NCBI GenBank assembly: GCA_016191305.1 | Contig: JACPOX010000178.1 | Location: forward strand, 1-5,196 | Source: Legionella longbeachae | GTDB lineage: Bacteria > Pseudomonadota > Gammaproteobacteria > Legionellales > Legionellaceae | DNA: 5,196 nt | Direction of reading: 5' to 3' | In this document: piece after piece, positions 1-5,196 of the stretch | Numbering within the stretch: position 1 is the first letter of the stretch | How the letters are laid out: every line of letters starts with the position of its first letter | Notes under the pieces: model-generated | Database searches by the model: none | What the model was told of the DNA's origin: nothing | Seen by the model: the letters and a program-made list of their open reading frames with translations, nothing else | Position numbers and translations under genes: made by a program

Positions 1-356
<356 letters not shown>

Positions 357-357
<1 letters not shown>

Positions 358-384
358 ATATGGGGTGTAACGCCCTAATTTCAA
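357..384 (-). promoter_or_regulatory. Sigma-32 (RpoH) heat-shock promoter of dnaK
   Basis: On the minus strand the -35 element TTGAAA (384-379) is followed by a 13-bp spacer and the -10 element CCCCATATA (365-357). This closely matches the established sigma-32 consensus (CTTGAAA, 11-16 bp, CCCCATnTA). It lies in the grpE-dnaK gap and gives dnaK a promoter independent of grpE, with a predicted start near 350 and a leader of about 45 nt. No CIRCE operator is present, so RpoH control rather than HrcA repression is indicated here. Confidence 0.88.
364..379. repeat. 16-bp motif shared by the dnaK and grpE control regions, copy 1
   Basis: GGTGTAACGCCCTAAT at 364-379 matches GGTCTAACGCCCTAAT at 1081-1096 with a single mismatch, in the same orientation. 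The two copies flank grpE. This copy fills the spacer of the dnaK sigma-32 promoter and overlaps both hexamers. It may be a binding site or a relic of promoter duplication; no known operator is recognised. Confidence 0.6.
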
Positions 385-402
385 CCCATTAACATCACAT
401 TT

Positions 403-1017
403 TTATTTTTTCGAAACAACCACTCGCGCAGGTCTTATCACGCGGTCACTTAATTGGTAACCTTTCTGGAATACAGCCAATACAGTATTAGGCTCTACAC
501 CAGGAGCGTCCTGCATAGACATTGCTTCATGTTGTTGAGGATCAAAAGGGAGACCCATAGGATCTATTTGTTGAACATCATATTTTTGTAACGCATCGAC
601 AAAAAGCTTCAAGGTCAGTTCCAAACCTTCACGCATCGCTAAATCTTCTGATTTTATCGCCAGTTGCAATGCTTGCTCCAAACTATCTATCACGGGTAAT
701 AAACCAGTAAGTAGCTTTTCTACCCCATAACGATGAGCATTAGCAACTTCACGTTCGGCACGTCGGCGAACGTTATCCAATTCAGCAAGGGCGCGTACGG
801 ATTTTTCCCAATTTTCATGAGCTTGTTGCTCTGCAAGCGTCAGTTTTTCACTTAAGGCAACATAACTTGGATGATCTAAAGCTGCTTCAGATGTTTCTTG
901 TATCGATTCATCTTCAATAGCATCTATGCTTTCATCCGAATTCTCAATATCTTTTGGCTCTTGAGAATGATGCTCTTCCCTGAACTGCTGCCAATCTTTT
1001 TTACCGTGTTTACTCAT
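403..1017 (-). CDS. grpE: GrpE, nucleotide exchange factor of DnaK
   Basis: GrpE is a homodimeric cytoplasmic co-chaperone that drives ADP release from DnaK. The protein is 204 residues, normal for the family. Residues 1-48 are polar and acidic. Residues about 50-100 form the long dimerising helix, including LAELDNVRRRAEREVANAHR, and 100-146 the helical bundle. The C-terminal beta domain carries the GrpE signature: FDPQQHEAM at 158-166, then GYQLSDRVIRPARV at 186-199. The ATG at 1017-1015 has an AGGAGT Shine-Dalgarno at 1031-1026, 8 bases upstream, which fixes the start. Transcription is expected from the sigma-32 promoter at 1111-1140. No terminator is visible after the stop codon, so read-through into dnaK is likely. 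The Shine-Dalgarno lies in a possible thermosensing hairpin. Confidence 0.97.
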   Translation of the reverse strand: MSKHGKKDWQQFREEHHSQEPKDIENSDESIDAIEDESIQETSEAALDHPSYVALSEKLTLAEQQAHENWEKSVRALAELDNVRRRAEREVANAHRYGVEKLLTGLLPVIDSLEQALQLAIKSEDLAMREGLELTLKLFVDALQKYDVQQIDPMGLPFDPQQHEAMSMQDAPGVEPNTVLAVFQKGYQLSDRVIRPARVVVSKK

Positions 1018-1022
1018 GTAAA

Positions 1023-1048
1023 TTTACTCCTGACTAACCAGAATCAAA
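1023..1048 (-). promoter_or_regulatory. Leader hairpin occluding the grpE Shine-Dalgarno (candidate RNA thermometer)
   Basis: On the minus-strand transcript the bases from 1048 to 1038 (UUUGAUUCUGG) can pair with those from 1033 to 1023 (UCAGGAGUAAA) across a UUAG tetraloop. Base by base this gives ten pairs (five A-U, two G-C, three G-U) with one internal A/G mismatch. The whole AGGAG is inside the stem. A weak, G-U-rich, mismatched stem over the ribosome-binding site is what known heat-shock RNA thermometers look like. The pairing is seen in the sequence; the thermosensing role is inference and no folding energy was computed. Confidence 0.4.
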
Positions 1049-1076
1049 ATGATAATCCTAGGGTAACGAAATTAAT

Positions 1077-1096
1077 ATTAGGTCTAACGCCCTAAT
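1077..1096 (-). repeat. Shared motif copy 2, forming a small inverted repeat in the grpE leader
   Basis: The second copy of the 16-bp motif (1081-1096, one mismatch to 364-379) lies in the predicted grpE leader. Here it is part of a perfect 6-bp inverted repeat: ATTAGG at 1077-1082 and CCTAAT at 1091-1096, separated by 8 bases. It could form a short hairpin near the 5' end of the grpE transcript. On the minus strand TAATAT at 1080-1075 could serve as a sigma-70 -10 element, but no convincing -35 accompanies it. Confidence 0.5.
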
Positions 1097-1110
1097 CTAC
1101 GTGAACATCA

Positions 1111-1140
1111 AAGATGGGGTCAGATCCATAAAATTTCAAG
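1111..1140 (-). promoter_or_regulatory. Sigma-32 (RpoH) heat-shock promoter of grpE
   Basis: On the minus strand the -35 element CTTGAAA (1140-1134) is followed by a 14-bp spacer and the -10 element CCCCATCTT (1119-1111). This is a near-consensus sigma-32 promoter. The predicted start is near 1104, giving a leader of roughly 87 nt that carries the two hairpins at 1077-1096 and 1023-1048. A/T-rich sequence with another ACGAATTA octamer (1145-1152) lies just upstream. The region is shared with the divergent DAHP synthase gene. Confidence 0.88.
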
Positions 1141-1180
1141 TCATTAATTCGTTTAATTTGCACAAATGTAAGTAGCTGGC

Positions 1181-1209
1181 TTGCAGTATGTGTTCATTTA
1201 TTCCATACT
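1181..1209 (+). promoter_or_regulatory. Weak sigma-70-type promoter candidate for the DAHP synthase gene
   Basis: TTGCAG (1181-1186) and CATACT (1204-1209) are separated by 17 bp and lie about 30 bp before the ATG at 1241. Matches to consensus are only partial (3/6 and 4/6), so this is the best visible candidate rather than a firm call. No attenuator, leader peptide or TyrR/TrpR-type operator was recognised in the gap. Confidence 0.3.
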
Positions 1210-1240
1210 TAGATTCAAAAAAGCCACCTAGAGTTTATTT

Positions 1241-2575
1241 ATGCAAAAATGGTCGCCTACTTCCTGGCTTCGGTATTCTTACATACAAGCAGCATCTTAT
1301 GCTGATGAAAAACAGTTAAAAAAAATTGTAGAAAAACTGAGCCTTTTGCCCCCGCTTGTTACTCGAAGCGAAGTCAAAAATTTAAAAAAAGAGATTGCAC
1401 TTGCCGGACGAGGAGAAGCCTTTATTCTTCAAGGTGGAGATTGTGCTGAATCATTTAATGATTGTCGCTCGGAAATTATTAGCAATAAATTAAAAATTAT
1501 TTTGCAAATGAGTTTGATCTTATTGCATGGCCTACGTAAACCCATTATTCGTATTGGACGAATAGCTGGGCAATATGCCAAACCTCGTTCATCCGATTTT
1601 GAAACCATTGAAGGAATTACCCTACCTAGTTATCGAGGCGACCTGGTTAACTCACCAGAGTTTACTCAAGCTGCAAGAGAACCAAACCCCAAACTTTTAC
1701 TTCAGGCTTATAACTGTTCTGCTATTACTTTAAATTTTATTCGCGGTTTGCTCGAAAGTGGCTTTGCCAGCCTCAATCATCCCCAACAATGGGATCTGGG
1801 CTTTGTTGAGCATTCGAAACAGAAAGAAGAATTTCAAACTTTAGTTAAATCAATTGCTGATGCCTTGGACTTTTTGGATACTATAGACGGAATACAGTCT
1901 AGTAATTTATCCAAAGTTGATTTTTATACATCCCATGAAGCCTTACATTTGCATTACGAGCAGGCATTGACACGTCAAATGGAAGATGGGTTATGGTACA
2001 ATCTATCTACTCACCTACCCTGGATAGGTATGCGTACTGCGCAAATCGACAGTGCACATTTAGAATTTCTACGTGGTGTAGAGAATCCAATTGGAATCAA
2101 GGTTGGACCAGGAGTCACTCCTGAATGGCTAGAAGAAGTGCTTAATAGAGTCAACCCCAAGCGTGAAGAAGGTCGACTTTTATTGTTTACTCGTCTTGGG
2201 GCGCAACATATCGATAGATTACTTCCACCGCTTATTGAGGCAGTGAAAAAAACAAAAATTCCAGTTACCTGGTCTTGCGATCCGATGCATGGCAATACAG
2301 AAACAACTGTTGATGGCATTAAAACTCGTCACTTTGATAACATCCTTTTAGAACTAAAACAAGCATTGGAAATCCATCGTAGTATGGACAGCTATCTTGG
2401 TGGAGTCCATTTTGAGCTAACTGGTGACAATGTTACCGAATGTATTGGTGGAGCTCGTGGATTAGCAGCTGATGATCTGAAAAAAGCATACCATAGTCTC
2501 GTCGATCCTCGATTAAATTATGAACAATCTATAGAAATGGCCTTTCAACTGAGTCGACAGTTTAGAAACGATTAA
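1241..2575 (+). CDS. Class II 3-deoxy-D-arabino-heptulosonate 7-phosphate (DAHP) synthase
   Basis: This enzyme condenses phosphoenolpyruvate and erythrose 4-phosphate to DAHP, the first committed step of the shikimate pathway, in the cytoplasm. The 444-residue protein is a class II (plant/Mycobacterium type) enzyme, unrelated in sequence to E. coli AroFGH. Motifs in order are GGDCAESF (65-72), RIGRIAGQYAKPRS (104-117), PSYRGD (129-134), SHEALHLHYEQALTR (231-245), WIGMRTAQ (261-268), KVGPG (287-291), TRLGAQ (317-322), WSCDPMHGNTE (344-354), HFELTGDNVTEC (390-401) and DPRLNYEQS (422-430). The metal ligands known from the M. tuberculosis enzyme (Cys87, His369, Glu411, Asp441) appear as Cys68, His350, Glu392 and Asp422, all with a constant offset of 19, so the catalytic core is intact. 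The N-terminus is 19 residues shorter than the mycobacterial one. The ATG is preceded by a weak TAGAG at 1229-1233. The gene is divergent from grpE and apparently monocistronic. Names aroF, aroG and aroH are used inconsistently for class II enzymes, so none is assigned. Confidence 0.95.
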   Translation: MQKWSPTSWLRYSYIQAASYADEKQLKKIVEKLSLLPPLVTRSEVKNLKKEIALAGRGEAFILQGGDCAESFNDCRSEIISNKLKIILQMSLILLHGLRKPIIRIGRIAGQYAKPRSSDFETIEGITLPSYRGDLVNSPEFTQAAREPNPKLLLQAYNCSAITLNFIRGLLESGFASLNHPQQWDLGFVEHSKQKEEFQTLVKSIADALDFLDTIDGIQSSNLSKVDFYTSHEALHLHYEQALTRQMEDGLWYNLSTHLPWIGMRTAQIDSAHLEFLRGVENPIGIKVGPGVTPEWLEEVLNRVNPKREEGRLLLFTRLGAQHIDRLLPPLIEAVKKTKIPVTWSCDPMHGNTETTVDGIKTRHFDNILLELKQALEIHRSMDSYLGGVHFELTGDNVTECIGGARGLAADDLKKAYHSLVDPRLNYEQSIEMAFQLSRQFRND

Positions 2576-2589
2576 ACTTATCAATATAA

Positions 2590-2618
2590 CCTGGGTGAAG
2601 TGAAAACCGAACCTGGGG
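2590..2618. repeat. Degenerate small stem-loop element downstream of the DAHP synthase gene
   Basis: CCTGGGT (2590-2596) can pair in RNA with ACCTGGG (2611-2617) across a 14-base loop beginning gaagtga. This makes seven pairs, two of them G-U. It resembles a decayed copy of the widespread proteobacterial palindrome type CCCGGGT-gaag...-ACCCGGG. AACCTGGG also recurs as a direct repeat at 2588-2595 and 2610-2617. A competing weak stem pairs CCTGGGG (2612-2618) with CCCCAAG (2639-2645). Neither is followed at once by a T-tract, so neither is a convincing intrinsic terminator. Confidence 0.4.
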
Positions 2619-2723
2619 CTTACCAAACTCTTTAAATTCCCCAAGATAAAAAATAAAAAAATACAACCAAATGCAAAAGTTTTTTTGATTTAGTGTTATT
2701 TATTTCCCATAAAGTTCTTTTAA

Positions 2724-2751
2724 TTGATATATAGGTATTTAATGTTATTAT
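2724..2751 (+). promoter_or_regulatory. Sigma-70-type promoter of the PPR-Smr gene
   Basis: TTGATA (2724-2729) and TATTAT (2746-2751) are separated by 16 bp. The -35 matches 4/6 and the -10 5/6 of consensus, within a strongly A/T-rich stretch (2646-2753). The predicted start is near 2758, which would leave a leader of only about 24 nt before the ATG at 2782. The spacing makes the PPR-Smr gene an independent transcription unit rather than a continuation of the DAHP synthase transcript. Confidence 0.6.
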
Positions 2752-2781
2752 TTGGTCAAGTAATGCACCCGCGAATTGATA

Positions 2782-4182
2782 ATGCAAAATAAAATTTTTA
2801 AAAAAAATGATACTTCCGATTTAGTAACTCTTTTAAAAATTAAACTGCTTAATGAACAAAATATTAAAAAAAATGCGATCGAGCTAAGCAAGCAACTGAA
2901 AAAATCTCAAAGCATAGAAGAAACAATTAACCTGATCAATCAAAATACAGGTAATGTGGATATAGGTATTTGTAATCAACTCATAACAAATCATTCAGAT
3001 AATTGGGAGCTAGTGACTTCAATTTATTTCCTTTTATCTTCAGAACTTCCTGCTTTACCAAATGATAGAACCTACGCGAGTTTCATTAGAATAGCAGGTA
3101 AAACCGGACACTTTAAAGAAATGTACGGAGCCTTTAAGCTCGCAATAAGCAAAGGATTAGCCAATAACACTGTATTCAGTAACTTCATAGACATAGCGGG
3201 TAAAACGGGGCACTTTAAAAAAGCATACAAAGCCTTTAGGCTCGCCCAAAATATGGGGTTTGCCGATACCATTCTCTATAGTAACCTCATTGATATAGCA
3301 GGTAAAACTGGGCACTTTAAAGAAGCACACGAAGCTTTTAAACAGGCTAATCGTGAGGAATTAACCAATGAAATTACCTATAATAACTTCATTGAAGCAG
3401 CAGAAAAAAATGGGCAGCACAAATTAGCCGAAGAAGTATTTTCAGAACGCTTAAACCATTATATAAAACAAGATTCGCCCTTTCATCTGGATTTTCATGG
3501 ACATAATGCCTCTACAACGCTATTGACGCTTGAGTGGTTATTAAAAAATGGGGAAGCGGGAAACTATACGCTTATCACGGGAAAAGGAAATCATTCCAAA
3601 ACAAATAAATCACCAGTTATTTTAGCATGTGACGAATTTTGTAAGAAATATTATCTTCACGTTAAAATTAACCCCTATAATACAGGAAGAAGAGATGTCT
3701 TTTTAGATCATAAATTAAACAGGACTCGGCATCTGAAAAATGGTATCCACAATTATTTTGAAAAACAAAACAGCATAAAGGGCGAGCGGAAAGATAAAAA
3801 TGCAAACCGAAACAATTTATCGGTAAAGAAATCACAGGTTTCTGAAACAAACTTGAGTCAAAATCTATCAAATTCATCTTCTTTCTTTCATAGCAAAGAG
3901 GATTTTAATGCAAAAGTTCCTCGCAATGAGCAAAAGAAAATTCACAAGCAAGAAAAAAATAAAAAGTTACAAACAAAAAATACAAATATATCCAAAATTT
4001 ATACAAGTGATAACTCAAAAACCGCTAAACTACAAAGAAAAATCAACGAAGTGGCTAGAGTAAAAACAAATCAACCATCTACCAACAATGATTATCATAG
4101 ATTTTTTTCTATGCCGAGCCAAAATGTCATACGAGCTATTACACTAGGAGCTACAGCGATTATATTACAGAATTTATTATAG
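2782..4182 (+). CDS. PPR-repeat protein with Smr endonuclease-type domain and C-terminal hydrophobic segment
   Basis: I recognise the domains but not a named gene. From the ATG at 2782 the protein has 466 residues. Residues 1-62 are polar and helical. PPR-like helical repeats with a 34-residue period follow at about 61-94 (degenerate), 97-130, 131-164, 165-198 and 199-229, three of them sharing IAGKTGHFK. An Smr domain spans about 235-310, with LDFHGH at 236-241, LITGKGNHS at 264-272 and NTGRRDVFL at 300-308. These are the LDxHG and TGxG motifs linked to nucleic-acid cleavage in the Smr/MutS2 family. Residues 318-445 are Lys/Asn/Ser-rich, basic and probably disordered, and 448-466 form a hydrophobic C-terminal segment. 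The inferred role is RNA binding and perhaps cleavage, as in plant PPR-SMR proteins. An in-frame TTG at 2776 is an alternative start; neither start has a Shine-Dalgarno. The DNA is more A-rich than its neighbours, consistent with acquisition. A secreted effector is possible but unproven. Confidence 0.85.
   Translation: MQNKIFKKNDTSDLVTLLKIKLLNEQNIKKNAIELSKQLKKSQSIEETINLINQNTGNVDIGICNQLITNHSDNWELVTSIYFLLSSELPALPNDRTYASFIRIAGKTGHFKEMYGAFKLAISKGLANNTVFSNFIDIAGKTGHFKKAYKAFRLAQNMGFADTILYSNLIDIAGKTGHFKEAHEAFKQANREELTNEITYNNFIEAAEKNGQHKLAEEVFSERLNHYIKQDSPFHLDFHGHNASTTLLTLEWLLKNGEAGNYTLITGKGNHSKTNKSPVILACDEFCKKYYLHVKINPYNTGRRDVFLDHKLNRTRHLKNGIHNYFEKQNSIKGERKDKNANRNNLSVKKSQVSETNLSQNLSNSSSFFHSKEDFNAKVPRNEQKKIHKQEKNKKLQTKNTNISKIYTSDNSKTAKLQRKINEVARVKTNQPSTNNDYHRFFSMPSQNVIRAITLGATAIILQNLL
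3070..3474 (+). repeat. Tandem 102-bp coding repeats (PPR units) inside the PPR-Smr gene
   Basis: Four consecutive in-frame units of 102 bp begin at 3070, 3172, 3274 and 3376; the last is diverged and slightly short. Units 2 and 3 differ at 13 of their first 67 bases when aligned by eye. ATAGC-GGTAAAAC-GG-CACTTTAAA recurs in units 1-3. The DNA-level similarity points to tandem duplication of one ancestral unit. A fifth, degraded unit may precede them at about 2968-3069. Confidence 0.85.
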
Positions 4183-5196
4183 CATCGTCTGAGCTCTATG
4201 ATAATAAGGGCTAAACTCATGCACAGCGTCAATCATAGCAGCAGCATGCTCAGGCGGTACATCCGGTGTTATACCATGACCCAGATTAAATACATGTCCT
4301 GAACCATGACCAAAAGATGCCAAGACCTTTTTTACTTCCTCACGAATACATTGCTTCGAACTCAATAACACAGAAGGATCAAGATTTCCTTGCAAAGCCA
4401 CCTTATCGCCAACTCTGCGACGTGCTTCACCCAAATCACAAGTCCAATCGATTCCCAAGGCATCACAACCTGTAATGAGCATTTTTTCTAACCACTGCCC
4501 TCCTCCCTTGGTAAACAAAATGACGGGGACATCAGGGTAGATATTTTTTATTTGTTGCACGATTTGCTGCATGTAACGCAAAGAAAAATTCTGATAATTC
4601 TCCCGTGTTAAAATGCCGCCCCAAGTATCAAACAGCATTACTGCATTGACTCCCGCTTTAATTTGTTCAATAAGATAATCCGCGGCGGATACAGCTAATT
4701 TATTCAATAAGAGATGGGTTGCTTCACTTTCGGTATAGAGCAAATGCAAAACACGCTTAAAGTCTCTACTACTTTTACCTTCAACCATATAACAAGCCAA
4801 AGTCCAAGGGCTCCCTGAAAAACCAATTAATGGCAACTCCTTTGGCATTTCTTGGCGAATTAAACGCACGGCATTCATCACATAAGCCAAAGAATCAAGC
4901 GATGGAATTTTTAAATTATCAATCGCCTTTACATTGTCTACTGGCTGATGAAAACAAGGTCCTTCACCTTCAGCAAAATACAATCCTAATCCCATAGCGT
5001 CAGGAATGGTTAAAATATCAGAAAATAAAATTGCTGCATCTAAAGCAAAACGGCGCAAAGGTTGTAAAGTCACTTCACAAGCAAGCTCGGGATTTTTACA
5101 AAGACTTAAAAAATCTCCTGCTTGTGCTCTGGTTTGCCGATATTCAGGTAAATAACGACCCGCTTGACGCATCATCCATACTGGGGTTCGTTCCAC
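4177..5196 (-). CDS. hemE: Uroporphyrinogen III decarboxylase, N-terminus beyond the right edge
   Basis: HemE removes the four acetate carboxyls of uroporphyrinogen III to give coproporphyrinogen III in heme synthesis; it is a cytoplasmic, cofactor-free homodimer. The 339 visible residues match the family throughout: [19 protein letters not shown] with the substrate-binding arginines, [17 protein letters not shown] with the key Asp at fragment residue 60 (human Asp86), [32 protein letters not shown], and FNLGHGI with its active-site His. The GTG at the window edge (5196-5194) is not the start. In E. coli HemE a Val sits at this point with 17 residues before it, so it is an internal Val codon and the true start lies outside. 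The stop TAA (4179-4177) overlaps the stop of the convergent PPR-Smr gene, leaving no room for a terminator between them. Confidence 0.97.
   Translation of the reverse strand: MERTPVWMMRQAGRYLPEYRQTRAQAGDFLSLCKNPELACEVTLQPLRRFALDAAILFSDILTIPDAMGLGLYFAEGEGPCFHQPVDNVKAIDNLKIPSLDSLAYVMNAVRLIRQEMPKELPLIGFSGSPWTLACYMVEGKSSRDFKRVLHLLYTESEATHLLLNKLAVSAADYLIEQIKAGVNAVMLFDTWGGILTRENYQNFSLRYMQQIVQQIKNIYPDVPVILFTKGGGQWLEKMLITGCDALGIDWTCDLGEARRRVGDKVALQGNLDPSVLLSSKQCIREEVKKVLASFGHGSGHVFNLGHGITPDVPPEHAAAMIDAVHEFSPYYHRAQTML

Noticed and set aside
898..1095. Plus-strand open frame of 65 codons opposite the grpE start
   Set aside because: It lies antisense over the grpE N-terminus and its Shine-Dalgarno and promoter region, has no ribosome-binding site, and its hydrophobic composition follows from the complement of acidic codons.
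2011..2319. Minus-strand open frame of 102 codons inside the DAHP synthase gene
   Set aside because: It lies entirely antisense to a conserved catalytic region, with low-complexity Ser/Pro-rich translation and no family resemblance.
2646..2690. Intrinsic terminator after the DAHP synthase gene based on A- and T-runs
   Set aside because: The T-run at about 2680-2686 has no stable G/C-rich stem directly before it, and the weak stem at 2612-2645 is followed by A-rich, not T-rich, sequence on the plus strand.
2719..2743. PmrA-type box (paired TTTAAT half-sites) upstream of the PPR-Smr gene, as expected for some Legionella effector genes
   Set aside because: The two TTTAAT hexamers at 2719 and 2738 are 19 bp apart, not the roughly 11-bp spacing of the PmrA repeat, and the surroundings are generally A/T-rich.
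3072..3272. Minus-strand open frame with internal repeats
   Set aside because: The repetition is the complement of the PPR-encoding 102-bp units; there is no independent start signal.
3668..3877. Minus-strand open frame of 69 codons
   Set aside because: It is a shadow of the PPR-Smr tail, and nothing in its composition suggests a real protein.
5194..5196. GTG at the right edge as the hemE start
   Set aside because: Family alignment from memory puts about 17 residues before this Val, so it is an internal codon cut by the window boundary.

Overview
The window looks like chromosome from a Legionella-like gammaproteobacterium. The evidence is low-GC, A-rich coding sequence, GrpE/DnaK and HemE proteins of gammaproteobacterial type, a class II DAHP synthase, and a protein built from eukaryote-style PPR repeats. 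The genus is an inference from these proteins and could not be tested by a database search.

Layout, left to right. Positions 1-304 (minus) hold the first 101 codons of dnaK. Positions 305-402 are a short regulatory gap with a very good sigma-32 (heat-shock) promoter for dnaK and a triple octamer repeat at the start of the predicted dnaK leader. Positions 403-1017 (minus) are grpE, complete. Positions 1018-1240 form a divergent intergenic region. It holds a second strong sigma-32 promoter driving grpE, a leader hairpin that would bury the grpE Shine-Dalgarno sequence (possible RNA thermometer), a 16-bp motif shared with the dnaK promoter, and the start region of the aromatic gene. Positions 1241-2575 (plus) are a complete class II DAHP synthase (first step of the shikimate pathway) with all four metal ligands. 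Positions 2576-2781 are intergenic, with a degenerate stem-loop and a good sigma-70-type promoter. Positions 2782-4182 (plus) encode the most unusual gene: four or five 34-residue PPR-like repeats, then an Smr endonuclease-type domain, a long basic low-complexity tail and a C-terminal hydrophobic segment. Positions 4177-5196 (minus) are hemE, uroporphyrinogen decarboxylase, missing about 17 N-terminal residues beyond the right edge. It converges on the PPR-Smr gene with a 6-bp overlap at the stop codons.

How the parts relate. grpE and dnaK are an ordinary chaperone pair; each has its own heat-shock promoter and there is no evident terminator between them. The DAHP synthase and hemE are housekeeping genes with no functional link to the chaperones. 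The PPR-Smr gene sits alone between them with its own promoter and looks like an accessory insertion. Its architecture resembles plant organellar PPR-SMR proteins and suggests an RNA-binding, possibly RNA-cleaving protein. Whether it acts on the bacterium's own RNA or on that of a eukaryotic host cannot be decided from the sequence.
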